Assembly (NCBI GenBank): GCA_965261725.1
Contig: CBDHDU010000044.1
Coordinates: forward strand, 496,001 to 560,000
Length of the DNA stretch: 64,000 bases
Reading direction: 5' to 3'
Source: CANDOC01 sp965261725
GTDB taxonomy: Bacteria; Pseudomonadota; Gammaproteobacteria; Pseudomonadales; Endozoicomonadaceae
Positions 33,569 through 43,383 of the stretch are shown piece by piece (position 1 is the first letter of the stretch; each line of letters opens with the position of its first letter). The translations under genes were made by a program, and so were the position numbers. The notes under the pieces are model-generated. The model was not told the origin of the DNA. It did no database searches and worked only from the letters and a program-made list of their open reading frames with translations.

Positions 33569-35168
33569 TGTCTGTACTTTGTTTCTGTTTGAATTCCTCA
33601 AAAAATTCATTCAATACCTGACGTGTAAACTGCCCGATTGTTCCGTAATTCGACAGTGTCAGGTTTGCAAGAGATACCCGCACAGAAGGATGGTGTACCT
33701 CAAAACCTTTGGCGGGTAACAGCACAATGCCGGTTTCATCCGCAAGTCGGAACAGGAAATCCGGGCAATTGTGCTGTTCAACAAACCAGCGGGAAAACGC
33801 TTCTCCGTATAACTGTGATGCCAGCTGCTCAAGATCAAGCAGGGTGTAATAGCCAACGTTATCCGGGTTAGTCGACGGTGTAATGCCGATATGTTGATAC
33901 AACGTTTCATAACGAGACTTGATTAATCGTTTTGCTCCCTGCTTATAGCGATTCTCGCTGTCTATCAGGCACCCAAGGGCGAACAAGGTCATCTGCAGCT
34001 GCTGTGGTGATGATAAGCCTGCACTGTGATGCAGGGCGACGGAACGGCTGTCTGCAACCAGACGGTCTATAAACGGAAATGACTCCGGCTCATCGGTGAC
34101 GGTACCGTAGCGTTTGTTTAGCTGCTGTTTTTGATCCTGAGTCTGCTGTTGTAACAGGTGATCAAAGACATTGTTACTGTGCAGTGCAATAACACCCTGC
34201 CGCCAACCAGTTGCGCCAAAGTATTTTGAGAATGAGTAAACGCAAAGCGTGTTATACGGGCAATGTGCGAGTAATGAACTGAAGCCGTCTGCAAAGGTTG
34301 CATAAACATCGTCCGTTATAATCATCAGATCGGGTCGTTTTTCAGCTAGCAGCTGGCTGATTTTCTGAATGATCGTGGTACTGATTTTTACAGACGACGG
34401 ATTACTGGGGTTTACCAGACAAAACAACTTGATGCTCGGGTCTGCAAGCACCTCAATGGTGCTTTCCGGCATTTGCCAGTCATCTTCTTCACTGGCTTCA
34501 ATATCAACGACTTCCAGCTGATAATCACTTAATACCGGAATTTCGAGGTAGGGTGTGAATATCGGGGTTCCCAGTGCAATCCTGTCGCCGGGGTGAAGCA
34601 GGCCATTACTTTTAAGTGAATTGAAGATATAGCTCATGGCTGCAGTGCCGCCTTCGCAGGCAAACAGCCTGAAATCGTCGGCTGGGCGCTGGTCGTTAAA
34701 CAGTTCCTGCTTCAAATAGGCTTTAACAACCGGCTCAAACTGCTTCAGCATTGAGACCGGCTCAGGATACTGACACCCTAGAAAGGCTGTGACCATTTCA
34801 AACAGAAACTCCTCAGGTTCCAGCCCCAGCTGATCTTTAACGAGTGATATGGTCGCCTGAATAAAACGCATTCCCTTGGCGTCTTCATGGCTGTGCATAA
34901 ACATCTCAAAGCGCTGCAGCATGCCTTCTTTTTCAGGCAAACCGCCAAAACCACTGTTCAGATAGGAGTAGGAACGTTCGGCTTCCTGCAGGGAGAAGTC
35001 GCCTATTTGCAGAAATGCCCGCCGGGGCGCTGTTGCCAGAAAGTTGGGATTCCCCCGCCCGGCATTCAACATTATGCGCATGGCATGGGATGATGCGATT
35101 TTCAGTAACTTGTCTTTGAATTCGAACGGGCTTAGCGACTCATACTCTTTCAGTATGCGGGCATCCAT
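33558..35168 (-). CDS. aspartate 4-decarboxylase / aspartate aminotransferase (PLP)
   Basis: 536 residues, the length of the large bifunctional AsdA/AspD family rather than of ordinary aminotransferases (about 400). It removes the beta-carboxyl group of aspartate to give alanine and CO2, with side transaminase activity. The N-terminal extension (about 1-125) is typical. PLP-site motifs are LVNPSNPSS, ITDDVYATFADGF and SFSKYFGATGWRQG, whose lysine binds PLP. In other bacteria it is often paired with an aspartate/alanine antiporter; none is seen here. ATG 35168 follows AGGAG by seven bases. Confidence 0.9.
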   Translation of the reverse strand: MDARILKEYESLSPFEFKDKLLKIASSHAMRIMLNAGRGNPNFLATAPRRAFLQIGDFSLQEAERSYSYLNSGFGGLPEKEGMLQRFEMFMHSHEDAKGMRFIQATISLVKDQLGLEPEEFLFEMVTAFLGCQYPEPVSMLKQFEPVVKAYLKQELFNDQRPADDFRLFACEGGTAAMSYIFNSLKSNGLLHPGDRIALGTPIFTPYLEIPVLSDYQLEVVDIEASEEDDWQMPESTIEVLADPSIKLFCLVNPSNPSSVKISTTIIQKISQLLAEKRPDLMIITDDVYATFADGFSSLLAHCPYNTLCVYSFSKYFGATGWRQGVIALHSNNVFDHLLQQQTQDQKQQLNKRYGTVTDEPESFPFIDRLVADSRSVALHHSAGLSSPQQLQMTLFALGCLIDSENRYKQGAKRLIKSRYETLYQHIGITPSTNPDNVGYYTLLDLEQLASQLYGEAFSRWFVEQHNCPDFLFRLADETGIVLLPAKGFEVHHPSVRVSLANLTLSNYGTIGQFTRQVLNEFFEEFKQKQSTDKPG

Positions 35169-35262
35169 CGCAGTCTCCTGTCTGTAGAGAGCGGTTTATG
35201 ACGCAACTGGAAATGGTAGTGCAGAAATTGGAAATAATGTGATGTTCTGGCTGAACAGGTTT

Positions 35263-35293
35263 TGTCAGGATAACACTGTTTAATATCCTGACA
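35263..35293 (-). terminator. hairpin at the end of glk
   Basis: TGTCAGGATA (35263-35272) and TATCCTGACA (35284-35293) are a perfect 10 bp inverted repeat around the glk stop codon, followed on the minus strand by AAACCTG. A plausible terminator without a long T-run. Confidence 0.6.
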
Positions 35294-36266
35294 GAGCTGC
35301 AGCCCCGATAAGAGCAGGGTATGGGTGGGTAATCAATGAAACAGGGATTGGGTCAAGATAAGCTTTGACACCTCCCTTGTTGGTGAAATGGTGCGAGAAA
35401 TCCTGCTGTTCAATCAGAGATTTTAATTTTGGTGGAATACCTCCCCCGATAAACACTCCGCCTGTCGCACAAAAGCAAAGTGCAAGATCAGCAGCAACAC
35501 AGGCTAACCAGTCAAAAAACAGTGAAACTGTTTTGACGCAAGAGTCGTCTGTTTTATTGATTGCGCTGTTACCAATCGTTTCGGGAGTATGATTCTGAGG
35601 TGTCTTGCCTTCAATTTCACACAGAACCTGATAAAGCTCCACTAATCCCATGCCACTCAATACCGTTTCTGCAGAAACATGGTCGTGCTGTTTTTTAAGT
35701 ATGGCAAGAACCTGCTGCTGTAATGGTGTGCTGGCAGCCAGTGTGATATTGCCACCTTCAGAAGCAACAGACAGCCACTGATTGTTGTGTTTAACCAGAG
35801 CTGCAGCACCTAACCCGGTACCTGGGCCAATAATGACTCGGGGTGCGCTGGTTTGTGCTGTACCGTATTTAATCGTTTCTGTCTCTGAATCACTCAGATA
35901 GGGAATGGCTGCAGCCAGGGCTGCGAAATCATTGACGACGTGTAGTTGCTGAAAACTGAAAAAGCTTTTCAATTCCTCTATAGAAAACGTCCAGGGCAGG
36001 TTGGAAAGGGATTTATCAATCGTGTTACCAAATACCGGACCAGCCACAGATATAACTGCATCAGCAGGAAGGGAAGCGTTGATGTGGGTCTGATAATCCA
36101 CAAGCATACCCTGCATGCCGGAGAAATCCTGTACCGAACTGATACGCACTTTATCAAGCTGAAAACCACCCTGATTATCCGGTTTTGCCAATGCAAGGCG
36201 GCTGTGAGTGCCACCAATATCGCCAACCAGAACGGTTTTATCTGTAAGACTGCTCTGGTCAGTCAT
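35280..36266 (-). CDS. glk: glucokinase
   Basis: 328 residues of the bacterial glucokinase (Glk) family. Phosphate-binding motif LVGDIGGTHSRLAL (about 11-24), the sugar-binding region with NLPWTFSIEEL and VVNDFAALAAAIP, GPGTGLGAAALV and SEGGN (EGGN carries a sugar-binding Glu), and ATGGVFIGGGIPPKL near the end. It phosphorylates glucose with ATP for glycolysis. Monocistronic, with divergent esterase gene. ATG 36266 has a GGAG in its leader. Confidence 0.93.
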   Translation of the reverse strand: MTDQSSLTDKTVLVGDIGGTHSRLALAKPDNQGGFQLDKVRISSVQDFSGMQGMLVDYQTHINASLPADAVISVAGPVFGNTIDKSLSNLPWTFSIEELKSFFSFQQLHVVNDFAALAAAIPYLSDSETETIKYGTAQTSAPRVIIGPGTGLGAAALVKHNNQWLSVASEGGNITLAASTPLQQQVLAILKKQHDHVSAETVLSGMGLVELYQVLCEIEGKTPQNHTPETIGNSAINKTDDSCVKTVSLFFDWLACVAADLALCFCATGGVFIGGGIPPKLKSLIEQQDFSHHFTNKGGVKAYLDPIPVSLITHPYPALIGAAALSGY

Positions 36267-36447
36267 TGTGTTCTCCCTTCAGAATATGAATACTGCAGCC
36301 TGATGTACTAAAAGTGTCTGTTATTACAAAGCAGTAATCAATGTCATCAAAAAAATGATCATATAGTTTCGTTATCACCGATGTATTTCTACTGAAGTCC
36401 GGTTGACTTGTCCGGCGTTGTAGCGGTATCAGGAGGACAATTCAATA

Positions 36448-37455
36448 ATGAGAATCAAAGACTACTTAACGATTGGCTGGCTGACATTTCTGGTGCTGAC
36501 CGATATGGTCATGAACCCGAAGCGTTTGCCTGAGCGTAGCTGGCGGGCTGAGTTTGTCTGCCGACTGGCAAAACGTATGGTGCAGGCCTCGGTTACCTAT
36601 GGGCTGGACTGGCTGCGTTCTCAAATGGAAGGGGTGAAACCTATTTCGCCTGATTTAAGAAAGGTAATTTTTGCAGCGGATAATATCGGCGGCATTCCGG
36701 TGCAGCGCTGCCGCCCGGAACATATTATGGAACCGGAACGGGTGCTGGTTTATTTCCATGGTGGTGGTTATGTCTTCGGGTCAGTCACCGTTTACCATGA
36801 TGTACTTGCCCGAATGGCGCTGGAAATGAAAGCGCTGGTAATTGGTGTCGAGTATCGTCTGGGGCCTGAATATAAATTCCCGACAGCGCAGAATGACTGC
36901 TTCAATGCGCTGAAAGGTGTAATGGCGCAATATGATCCGGCAACCGTCACTGTTGCCGGTGACTCGGCGGGTGGTGCGCTGACGCTGGCAACAACCATTG
37001 CCCTGCGTGATAACGGACTACCATTGCCAGCAGCCTGTGGCGTTATTTCACCGTGGAGTGAGCCGGACAGCTGCGATGGATCAATGATTACCAATATGCC
37101 TCACGATATCTTCACCATGGAAGCGGTGCATGATATTGGCCTTAAGGGCTATGTCACGCCTGATATTGCCCATGATCCGCGGGTTAATATCAGTGAAGCT
37201 GACCTGACCGGCTTGCCGCCCCTGTATATCCAGACCGGCGGGGCTGAAATGTTTCTGGATCAGAATATTCGTCTGGAAAAGCAGGCAAAAGCGGCAGGTG
37301 TTGACGTGCGTATGGATATTTACACGACAATGTTTCATGTTTTTCAGGTGTTCCCGGCACTGGTCATTCCTGAAGGTGATGCAGCATTAAAAGAATTGGG
37401 ACGTTTCCTGCGAGATCACAGTGTAGCGTCGTCAGAGTTTAAAAGAGCCGCATAA
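36448..37455 (+). CDS. alpha/beta hydrolase, HSL-type esterase/lipase
   Basis: 335 residues. The oxyanion-hole motif HGGGYVFGS (about 92-100) and nucleophile elbow GDSAGGAL (serine near 172) are those of the hormone-sensitive-lipase family. The catalytic Asp is probably in LYIQTGGAEMFLD and the His in TMFHVFQVFP. An N-terminal hydrophobic stretch (YLTIGWLTFLVLTDMVMN) could tether it to the membrane. It would hydrolyse short acyl esters. AGGAGG lies 11 bases before the ATG. The 3' end overlaps the convergent SDR gene by 40 bases. Confidence 0.9.
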   Translation: MRIKDYLTIGWLTFLVLTDMVMNPKRLPERSWRAEFVCRLAKRMVQASVTYGLDWLRSQMEGVKPISPDLRKVIFAADNIGGIPVQRCRPEHIMEPERVLVYFHGGGYVFGSVTVYHDVLARMALEMKALVIGVEYRLGPEYKFPTAQNDCFNALKGVMAQYDPATVTVAGDSAGGALTLATTIALRDNGLPLPAACGVISPWSEPDSCDGSMITNMPHDIFTMEAVHDIGLKGYVTPDIAHDPRVNISEADLTGLPPLYIQTGGAEMFLDQNIRLEKQAKAAGVDVRMDIYTTMFHVFQVFPALVIPEGDAALKELGRFLRDHSVASSEFKRAA

Positions 37456-38282
37456 CCAGACTGATAACCAGGGTAGATAAAACGATAGCCGGTTTGCCTG
37501 ATCAAAGCATTCCGGCACCGCTTACTGCCTCTGCGGCTTTCCTGATGCTCTTTAATGGAAACGCCGAGTTGTTGCGCCAGCCACTGTGTCACCTGATGTA
37601 ATGGCGCTGGCTGGTCATCAACGGCAAGATAACAGTCGGCCAGTTTACTGCCTTTCATATCGAGATGAATCAGATGTGCCAGTACCCCGGCGCAGTCATC
37701 CCGGTGAATACGGTTGCTCCAGCTGACCGGTTCAGCAGCATAACCTTTCCCTTCCTTTATCTGCTGAATCATTCGGCCTCGACCCGGTCCATAGATGCCT
37801 CCGAAGCGTACTGAGGTAGCAGGTATATCTTCGTTGATCAGTAGTTGCTCTGCTTCCTGCATGGTCTGCCCGGCAAATGAGGTTGGCTCAGTTGGACTGG
37901 TTTCATCGAGCCATTCTCCGTGAGACTGGTGATAAATGCTGGTGCTGGATGTAAACAGGATTCTTTTGGGATGTTTGTTATTGGTTCGAGTCCAGTTCAG
38001 AACATTTTTCAGCCCATCAATATAAGCGCGTTGATAACTTTCTGGCGTTCTGCCCTTGGCTGCAGCACTGTAAACAAGATAATCGATATGATCAGGCCAG
38101 TTTTCCGGGCGTGTTGGTGAGGTTAAATCAGCCGCAACAGGGATAATCCCCTTTGGCAGTGTTTCAATATTGCGTCGCAAACCCCAGACTTTGAAATTTT
38201 CTGCAATGAGTCTGTTTGCCAGAGCACTTCCCACATCACCGCATCCGGCAATAAGAACGTGCGTTTCATTCTTTGTTATCAT
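37416..38282 (-). CDS. NAD(P)-dependent epimerase/dehydratase, extended SDR (YeeZ-like)
   Basis: 288 residues. The Rossmann motif GCGDVGSAL (about 14-22), TSSTSIY, a catalytic-site-like segment, and RFGGIYGPGRGRM place it in the atypical extended SDR group with E. coli YeeZ. The first glycine motif is G-x-G-x-x-G. The substrate is unknown. The gene converges on and overlaps the esterase gene and is divergent from oxyR. Confidence 0.88.
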   Translation of the reverse strand: MITKNETHVLIAGCGDVGSALANRLIAENFKVWGLRRNIETLPKGIIPVAADLTSPTRPENWPDHIDYLVYSAAAKGRTPESYQRAYIDGLKNVLNWTRTNNKHPKRILFTSSTSIYHQSHGEWLDETSPTEPTSFAGQTMQEAEQLLINEDIPATSVRFGGIYGPGRGRMIQQIKEGKGYAAEPVSWSNRIHRDDCAGVLAHLIHLDMKGSKLADCYLAVDDQPAPLHQVTQWLAQQLGVSIKEHQESRRGSKRCRNALIRQTGYRFIYPGYQSGYAALLNSDDATL

Positions 38283-38299
38283 TGCACTGCTCCTGCATC

Positions 38300-38314
38300 G
38301 CGCTAAGATAGCGC
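38300..38314. promoter_or_regulatory. short palindrome between SDR gene and oxyR
   Basis: GCGCTA-AGA-TAGCGC is a perfect 6 bp inverted repeat, 18 bases from the SDR start and 75 from oxyR. It lies where a regulator of the divergent pair could bind. The binding protein is unknown. Confidence 0.35.
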
Positions 38315-38388
38315 TAAGTGTAATAGATTTTATTAATCAGTTTTTTTATCTATTCCTGTTTTATCAATAACGAGTCTGATTAGCACCT

Positions 38389-39294
38389 ATGACCCTGACG
38401 GAATTGCGTTACATTATCGCCCTTGCCCGGGAACAGCATTTTGGCCGCGCGGCGGAACGTTGTTTTGTTAGTCAGCCAACATTAAGTGTCGGGGTCAAAA
38501 AGCTTGAAGATGAGCTTGGGGTGGCGATTTTCGAACGCTCTAAAACAGCCGTAAGGGTCACGCCGGTTGGCTCGCAGATTATTGAACAGGCACAAAAAGT
38601 GCTGGAGGAAGCCAGTACGATCAAAGCTATTTCCAGTGCGGGGCAGGATCAGCTATCGACCCCGCTGCGGGTGGGCGCCATTTATACCATTGGCCCATAC
38701 CTGTTCCCGAATATGATTCCCCAGTTGCAGAAAGCAGCGCCAACCATGCCGCTTTATATCGAGGAAAACTACACCTCGGTACTGCGACAGAAGCTGCGCA
38801 TGGGTGAACTGGATGCGATCATTGTGGCGTTACCTTTCACTGAAGCTGATGTGGTCACCCAGTCACTGTACGATGAACCGTTTACCGTACTGCTACCAGC
38901 AGAACACCCCTGGTCTTCCTGTCCGTCTATCGATGTCGAGGAGCTTTCGCACGAAAATTTGCTATTGCTGGGAGAAGGTCATTGTTTCCGGGATCAGATT
39001 CTGGAAGCCTGTCCCGCATTGCGTTCAGGCAAAGAAGACGACAAACAAACAACAGTGGAAGCCAGCTCACTGGAAACTATTCGCCATATGGTAGCGTCCG
39101 GCATGGGTATTTCAGTACTGCCGTTATCGGCATCCCATCAGCATCATTATTCGCCCAGAGTACTGGCGACACGTCCTTTCACCCAGCCGGGTCCTTCCCG
39201 AACCGTTGCGCTTGCCTGGCGTGCAAGTTTTCCGAGACATAAGGCGATTGACGTGTTGTCTGATGCGATCCGCCATTGTTCGGTGGCTCACTGA
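38389..39294 (+). CDS. oxyR: hydrogen peroxide-sensing regulator OxyR
   Basis: 301 residues, a LysR-type regulator with the N-terminal helix-turn-helix (HFGRAAERCFVSQPTLSVGVKKLE, about 18-42, in two pieces). The redox cysteines are Cys199 and Cys208 within GEGHCFRDQILEAC, the same positions as in E. coli OxyR. Oxidation to the disulfide would switch on peroxide-defence genes. The stop is two bases before the recG start, so the two are coupled, as in Pseudomonas. The cysteine pair makes the identity firm. Confidence 0.96.
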   Translation: MTLTELRYIIALAREQHFGRAAERCFVSQPTLSVGVKKLEDELGVAIFERSKTAVRVTPVGSQIIEQAQKVLEEASTIKAISSAGQDQLSTPLRVGAIYTIGPYLFPNMIPQLQKAAPTMPLYIEENYTSVLRQKLRMGELDAIIVALPFTEADVVTQSLYDEPFTVLLPAEHPWSSCPSIDVEELSHENLLLLGEGHCFRDQILEACPALRSGKEDDKQTTVEASSLETIRHMVASGMGISVLPLSASHQHHYSPRVLATRPFTQPGPSRTVALAWRASFPRHKAIDVLSDAIRHCSVAH

Positions 39295-39296
39295 TT

Positions 39297-41378
39297 ATGC
39301 GTACACTGGCAGGTACTCCGGTTACTGAACTGAAAGGTGTTGGTGCGAGCATGGCTGACAAGCTGGCACGCATTGGTATTAACAGTATTCAGGACTTGCT
39401 GTTTCATCTGCCACTGCGTTATCAGGATCGTACCCGGATTACCCCGCTGGGGGAGCTGCAGATAGAACAGGATGTAGTTATTCAGGGAACGGTGGCAGCC
39501 TCAGATATTGTGCAGGGGAGGAGACGGAGCCTGCTCTGTCGGCTGCAGGATGGCACTGGTACTGTCAGTCTGCGGTTCTTTCATTTCAATGCGAGCCAGC
39601 GCAACAGCCTGAAAGCGGGTACTGAGGTACGTTGTTTTGGCGAAGCCCGGCGTGGCTCCAGTGGTCTGGAATTTTATCATCCGGAATTTCGGGTGATTCG
39701 CCCGGACCAGCCGGACGAAGTAGAAGAAACGCTGACACCGGTTTATCCCACCACCGAAGGCTTAACTCAGATGCGGCTGCGTAGTTTGTGTCAGCAGGCG
39801 TTGCGGTTTCTAAATCGTCCAGATGCGTTGCAGGAGCTCCTGCCATACAACGTACTGAACCGCTTGCAAATGATGCCTCTGGGCGATGCTGTGCATTTTC
39901 TGCATCACCCTCCACCGGATACTCAGGTTGAGCAACTACTGGCAGGTAATCATCCTGCACAGCAGAGGCTGGCGTTTGAAGAGTTGCTGGCTCATCACCT
40001 GAGTTTGCAAAAGTTGCGGCAACGGGTGAAAGAAGACGGTGGTTATGCGTTGCAACCTCAACATCGGTTAACGAAATCCTTTCTGGAACAGCTGGGTTTT
40101 CAGCTAACCAATGCCCAGTCGCGGGTATGTGATGAAATTCGGGATGATATGACTCAGGCATCGCCCATGTTGCGACTGGTTCAGGGCGATGTTGGTTCAG
40201 GTAAAACTGTAGTCGCGGCGATGGCAGCGCTGCAGGCCGTTGAAAACGGTTATCAGGCGACGCTGATGGCACCCACAGAGATTCTTGCAGAGCAGCACTT
40301 CCGTAACTTCAGCAACTGGCTTAAGCCCTTGGGTGTGAGCCTTGCGTGGTTAACCGGTAAAACCAAGGGGAAAAAGCGGGAAGAGCAGCTCCGTTTGATG
40401 GCTACCGGCGAAGCAGAAGTGATTATCGGCACCCATGCGTTATTCCAGGAAGGTGTCGAGTTTAATAAGCTGGGGCTGGTGATTGTTGATGAACAGCACC
40501 GCTTTGGGGTTCATCAGCGCTTGGCGCTACGCCAGAAAGGTGAAGAGCAGGGGGCTCGACCACACCAGCTGATTATGACCGCAACACCGATTCCCCGCAC
40601 ACTGGCAATGAGCGCCTACGCTGATCTGGATTGTTCCATTATTGATGAGCTGCCACCGGGGCGGACACCGGTGAATACTGTGGTTATGGGTGATGATCGT
40701 CGGCAACAGGTTATTCAGCGCGTCAGGGCTGCTTGTCTGGAAGGTCGACAGGCTTACTGGGTTTGTACCCTTATTGAAGAATCAGAAGCGCTGCAATGTC
40801 AGGCCGCAGAGGTGACAGCGGAAGAATTACAGAAATTATTGCCTGAACTGTCGATTGGATTAATCCACGGTCGTATGAAGCCAACAGAAAAAGCAGAGAT
40901 TATGGATGCATTTAAATCGGGTGCTTTGCATCTGTTGGTGGCGACTACGGTAATAGAAGTCGGTGTTGATGTACCTAATGCCAGTCTGATGATTATCGAA
41001 AACCCGGAGCGTCTGGGCTTAGCACAGCTACACCAGTTACGTGGGCGTGTTGGTCGGGGCTCTGTTGCCAGTCACTGTGTTCTGATGTATCACGCACCAT
41101 TATCACAGCAGAGTCGTGAACGTTTAAAAGTTATGCGCGATTCCAGTGACGGCTTTGTGATTGCTGAAAAAGACATGGAGTTACGAGGCCCCGGAGAAGT
41201 TCTGGGCACCCGCCAAACGGGCTTGATGCAAATGAAAGTAGCCGATTTACAGCGGGACCAGACATTGCTGGATACGGTAAAAACAGCCGCAGCCGAGCTG
41301 CAGCAGACAGCCCCCAGCCATATCGAACCCATTATCAGTCGCTGGCTGGTAGAAGGTGAACGTTATTTAGATGTATAA
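39297..41378 (+). CDS. recG: ATP-dependent DNA helicase RecG
   Basis: 693 residues from ATG 39297, two bases after the oxyR stop. Order: wedge/OB domain (about 1-200; LKGVGASMADKLARIGI, LLFHLPLRYQDR), helicase domain 1 with Walker A GDVGSGKT and DEQHRFGV (DEQH box), helicase domain 2 with HGRMKPTEK, TTVIEVGVDVPNA and QLRGRVGRG, and the C-terminal DGFVIAEKDMELRGPGE hook. It remodels stalled forks and branched DNA. Intact and syntenic with Pseudomonas. Confidence 0.97.
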   Translation: MRTLAGTPVTELKGVGASMADKLARIGINSIQDLLFHLPLRYQDRTRITPLGELQIEQDVVIQGTVAASDIVQGRRRSLLCRLQDGTGTVSLRFFHFNASQRNSLKAGTEVRCFGEARRGSSGLEFYHPEFRVIRPDQPDEVEETLTPVYPTTEGLTQMRLRSLCQQALRFLNRPDALQELLPYNVLNRLQMMPLGDAVHFLHHPPPDTQVEQLLAGNHPAQQRLAFEELLAHHLSLQKLRQRVKEDGGYALQPQHRLTKSFLEQLGFQLTNAQSRVCDEIRDDMTQASPMLRLVQGDVGSGKTVVAAMAALQAVENGYQATLMAPTEILAEQHFRNFSNWLKPLGVSLAWLTGKTKGKKREEQLRLMATGEAEVIIGTHALFQEGVEFNKLGLVIVDEQHRFGVHQRLALRQKGEEQGARPHQLIMTATPIPRTLAMSAYADLDCSIIDELPPGRTPVNTVVMGDDRRQQVIQRVRAACLEGRQAYWVCTLIEESEALQCQAAEVTAEELQKLLPELSIGLIHGRMKPTEKAEIMDAFKSGALHLLVATTVIEVGVDVPNASLMIIENPERLGLAQLHQLRGRVGRGSVASHCVLMYHAPLSQQSRERLKVMRDSSDGFVIAEKDMELRGPGEVLGTRQTGLMQMKVADLQRDQTLLDTVKTAAAELQQTAPSHIEPIISRWLVEGERYLDV

Positions 41379-41497
41379 GTGAGATTTATACTTATACCTA
41401 TTCCTGTCGTTATATGCGATTAATAAGCAGCCATGACTACCTATACCAAATAACGAAAAGTAGTTCTGCCGCGACAGCCGTCAAAGAGAAAGAGTTA

Positions 41498-41959
41498 GTG
41501 ATAAAAAAAATACAAATTGTTTTACTGCTTATTGGATCATGCTTTACCAGCATGGGGATGGCCGATGTCTGGACATATTCTGTTTTTGGAAAAAATGAAA
41601 ACCGTCAGTACGTTGCCTCAGTAACTAATAAAAACGGGATTGAGCTGGCAATATTCTGTACAGCAACCAGTCGTTGGCCGGCTTTAATGCTATACACGCC
41701 TGATACTGATTTCCGTCATGAGAAAGCCGGTATCCTGCGGCTGCAGGTCGACCGCAAGCGTTCAGAGCTGTCTGCCCGCTACCGCAATTTTATGGCTTTC
41801 AGCCCCGATGTAACCACCATGCTGGTGGATCAGTTAAAACAGGGGAACTGGGTCTCTGTAGTGCGGGAGTTGCCAGGGGGCAGAACCGGTACGTTGCGTT
41901 TTCCTTTGCGTCATTCCTCCGCAACGCTGAATATGCTTGAGTCTGAGTGCCGCGTATAA
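41498..41959 (+). CDS. exported protein of unknown function
   Basis: 153 residues if begun at GTG 41498 (MIKKIQIVLLLIGSCFTSMG-MADVW), which yields a proper signal peptide; starting at 41414 adds 28 residues without one at the front. Mature part about 130 residues, with two cysteines (FCTATS, SECRV) that could form a disulfide in the periplasm. I do not recognise the family. It is the last gene in the direction of recG and is separated by 119 bases from it. Confidence 0.65.
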   Translation: MIKKIQIVLLLIGSCFTSMGMADVWTYSVFGKNENRQYVASVTNKNGIELAIFCTATSRWPALMLYTPDTDFRHEKAGILRLQVDRKRSELSARYRNFMAFSPDVTTMLVDQLKQGNWVSVVRELPGGRTGTLRFPLRHSSATLNMLESECRV

Positions 41960-42009
41960 GTTTTTAGCCTGCTGAAGTCCGTCTACACTTCAGCAGTTTT
42001 CCATCCCGA

Positions 42010-42408
42010 TCAGCTGTTATTCTCAACCCAGCTTTCTATTTCCGGCTCAAGATAAGCGTGCTCAAGAATTTCTGTCGCCCAGGGATACTGTTCTGAAAGC
42101 TGGCGCAGTATCCGTACTGCAGTAACCTGTGCTGCTGGTACCTGACTCCAGACAGCCTTACCAAGGCAGCGCCAGTGATCAGGCTCGATACGCTTCGGAT
42201 TTTCCAGTTGGGCGTGGCAGGTTTCACAAAGCTTCAGGCAATGCTCAATTTCAGGCTCTGCGGGTACCGGAGCGACTTCCCAGGTCGCAAGCGATACGCC
42301 TGCTGCTTCACATAATTCACATTTAGAACTGGCACGGCGCGCCAGATCCTTGCCCAGCCGGTTTAATGCATCCAGCCGTTCCTGGTGTTTCTGCAGCCCT
42401 TTGGCCAT
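42010..42408 (-). CDS. PhnA-like zinc-ribbon protein
   Basis: 132 residues. Two Cys pairs, CELC (about 30-33) and CETC (60-63 region, LCETCHAQL), would bind a zinc ion; the conserved DHWRCLGKAVWSQVPAAQV and YPWATEILEHAYLEPE follow. This layout matches proteins annotated as PhnA domain-containing. The name comes from an E. coli phn-region gene and does not prove a role in phosphonate use. It is convergent with the exported-protein gene. The function is unknown. Confidence 0.78.
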   Translation of the reverse strand: MAKGLQKHQERLDALNRLGKDLARRASSKCELCEAAGVSLATWEVAPVPAEPEIEHCLKLCETCHAQLENPKRIEPDHWRCLGKAVWSQVPAAQVTAVRILRQLSEQYPWATEILEHAYLEPEIESWVENNS

Positions 42409-42443
42409 AGTTTTATCTCTCTGTTCAAATTGCTCTGATGCTG

Positions 42444-43196
42444 TTAATTGGGGTATTCCATAGCCTTCTCAAGCTTGCGGGCCAGAAAAGAAAACACTAG
42501 CACGATCACCAGATATTCAAGTACCAGAAAAGAGTAGATCTCCATAGCGCGATATTCATTGATTTGCAGCTCATTGGCGCGACGGGTCAGTTCCTGAACG
42601 CCGATAATGGAGGCAAGGGAAGACATTTTCAGCATATAAACAAACTGGTTTCCCAGTGGCGGCAAAACCTGCCGAATTGCCTGTGGCAGTATGACATTCT
42701 GCATGGTTTGCCAGCGTGAAAGCCCCAGTGCCCTGGCTGCTTCAGTCTGACCACTGTTGATAGACTGTATCCCGCCCCGGAATATTTCGGCATGAAAAGC
42801 ACTTTCACATAATGCCAATGCCAGTAATGCGGCAGTGAAGGCGGAAAGTTCAATGCCCATAACAACTGGCAGGCCATAGTAAATCCAGAGCAGCATAACC
42901 AGCACTGGAATGGCTCGGAACGTTTCCACATAAAGGCGATTAAAAGCCCGAACCGAGCGGCTTTCAGACAGTCCGGGCAGAGCAATGAGAAAGCCTGTCA
43001 ACATCGCCAGTATAAAAGCGCTGATACTAAGGGACAGCGTGTAGATAAAACCGCTGGCAAGAAACTTCAGGTTAATCTGCCCGTTCGGTGTCAACGGCGA
43101 CAGGATATGCCAGCCCCATGAGTAGCTGCTGTCTACTCCGGAACAACCTGTGAGCAGCAATCCGGCAATGATGATTAGCCAATACTTCTGGCGCAC
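42444..43196 (-). CDS. polar amino acid ABC transporter permease (HisM/ArtQ-type)
   Basis: 250 residues with about five spans after the N-terminus and the EAA loop EAARALGLSRWQTMQNVILPQ in two overlapping pieces (about 155-175). It would form the membrane channel for an amino acid or similar solute. The N-terminus MRQKYWLIIIAGLLLTGCSG looks like a lipoprotein signal with a lipobox (LLTGC), unusual for a permease. No ATP-binding gene is nearby; the binding protein is divergent at 43384. The motor must be encoded elsewhere. Confidence 0.88.
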   Translation of the reverse strand: MRQKYWLIIIAGLLLTGCSGVDSSYSWGWHILSPLTPNGQINLKFLASGFIYTLSLSISAFILAMLTGFLIALPGLSESRSVRAFNRLYVETFRAIPVLVMLLWIYYGLPVVMGIELSAFTAALLALALCESAFHAEIFRGGIQSINSGQTEAARALGLSRWQTMQNVILPQAIRQVLPPLGNQFVYMLKMSSLASIIGVQELTRRANELQINEYRAMEIYSFLVLEYLVIVLVFSFLARKLEKAMEYPN

Positions 43197-43383
43197 GTTG
43201 TTATTCCTTATTTTTATTCGCTGTGAGCAGCATAACTTTTCATTCCAATAAATACGACGACGATGTTGTTCTTTGTATGAAGGTCTATGGCTTTTGAGCC
43301 TGTTATGCTCTCGTATCCGTTGACCACAGCTGTTCTTTTAATGGAAGATGGCTCCGTCGTTGCTAATAAAAACAGGAATCATC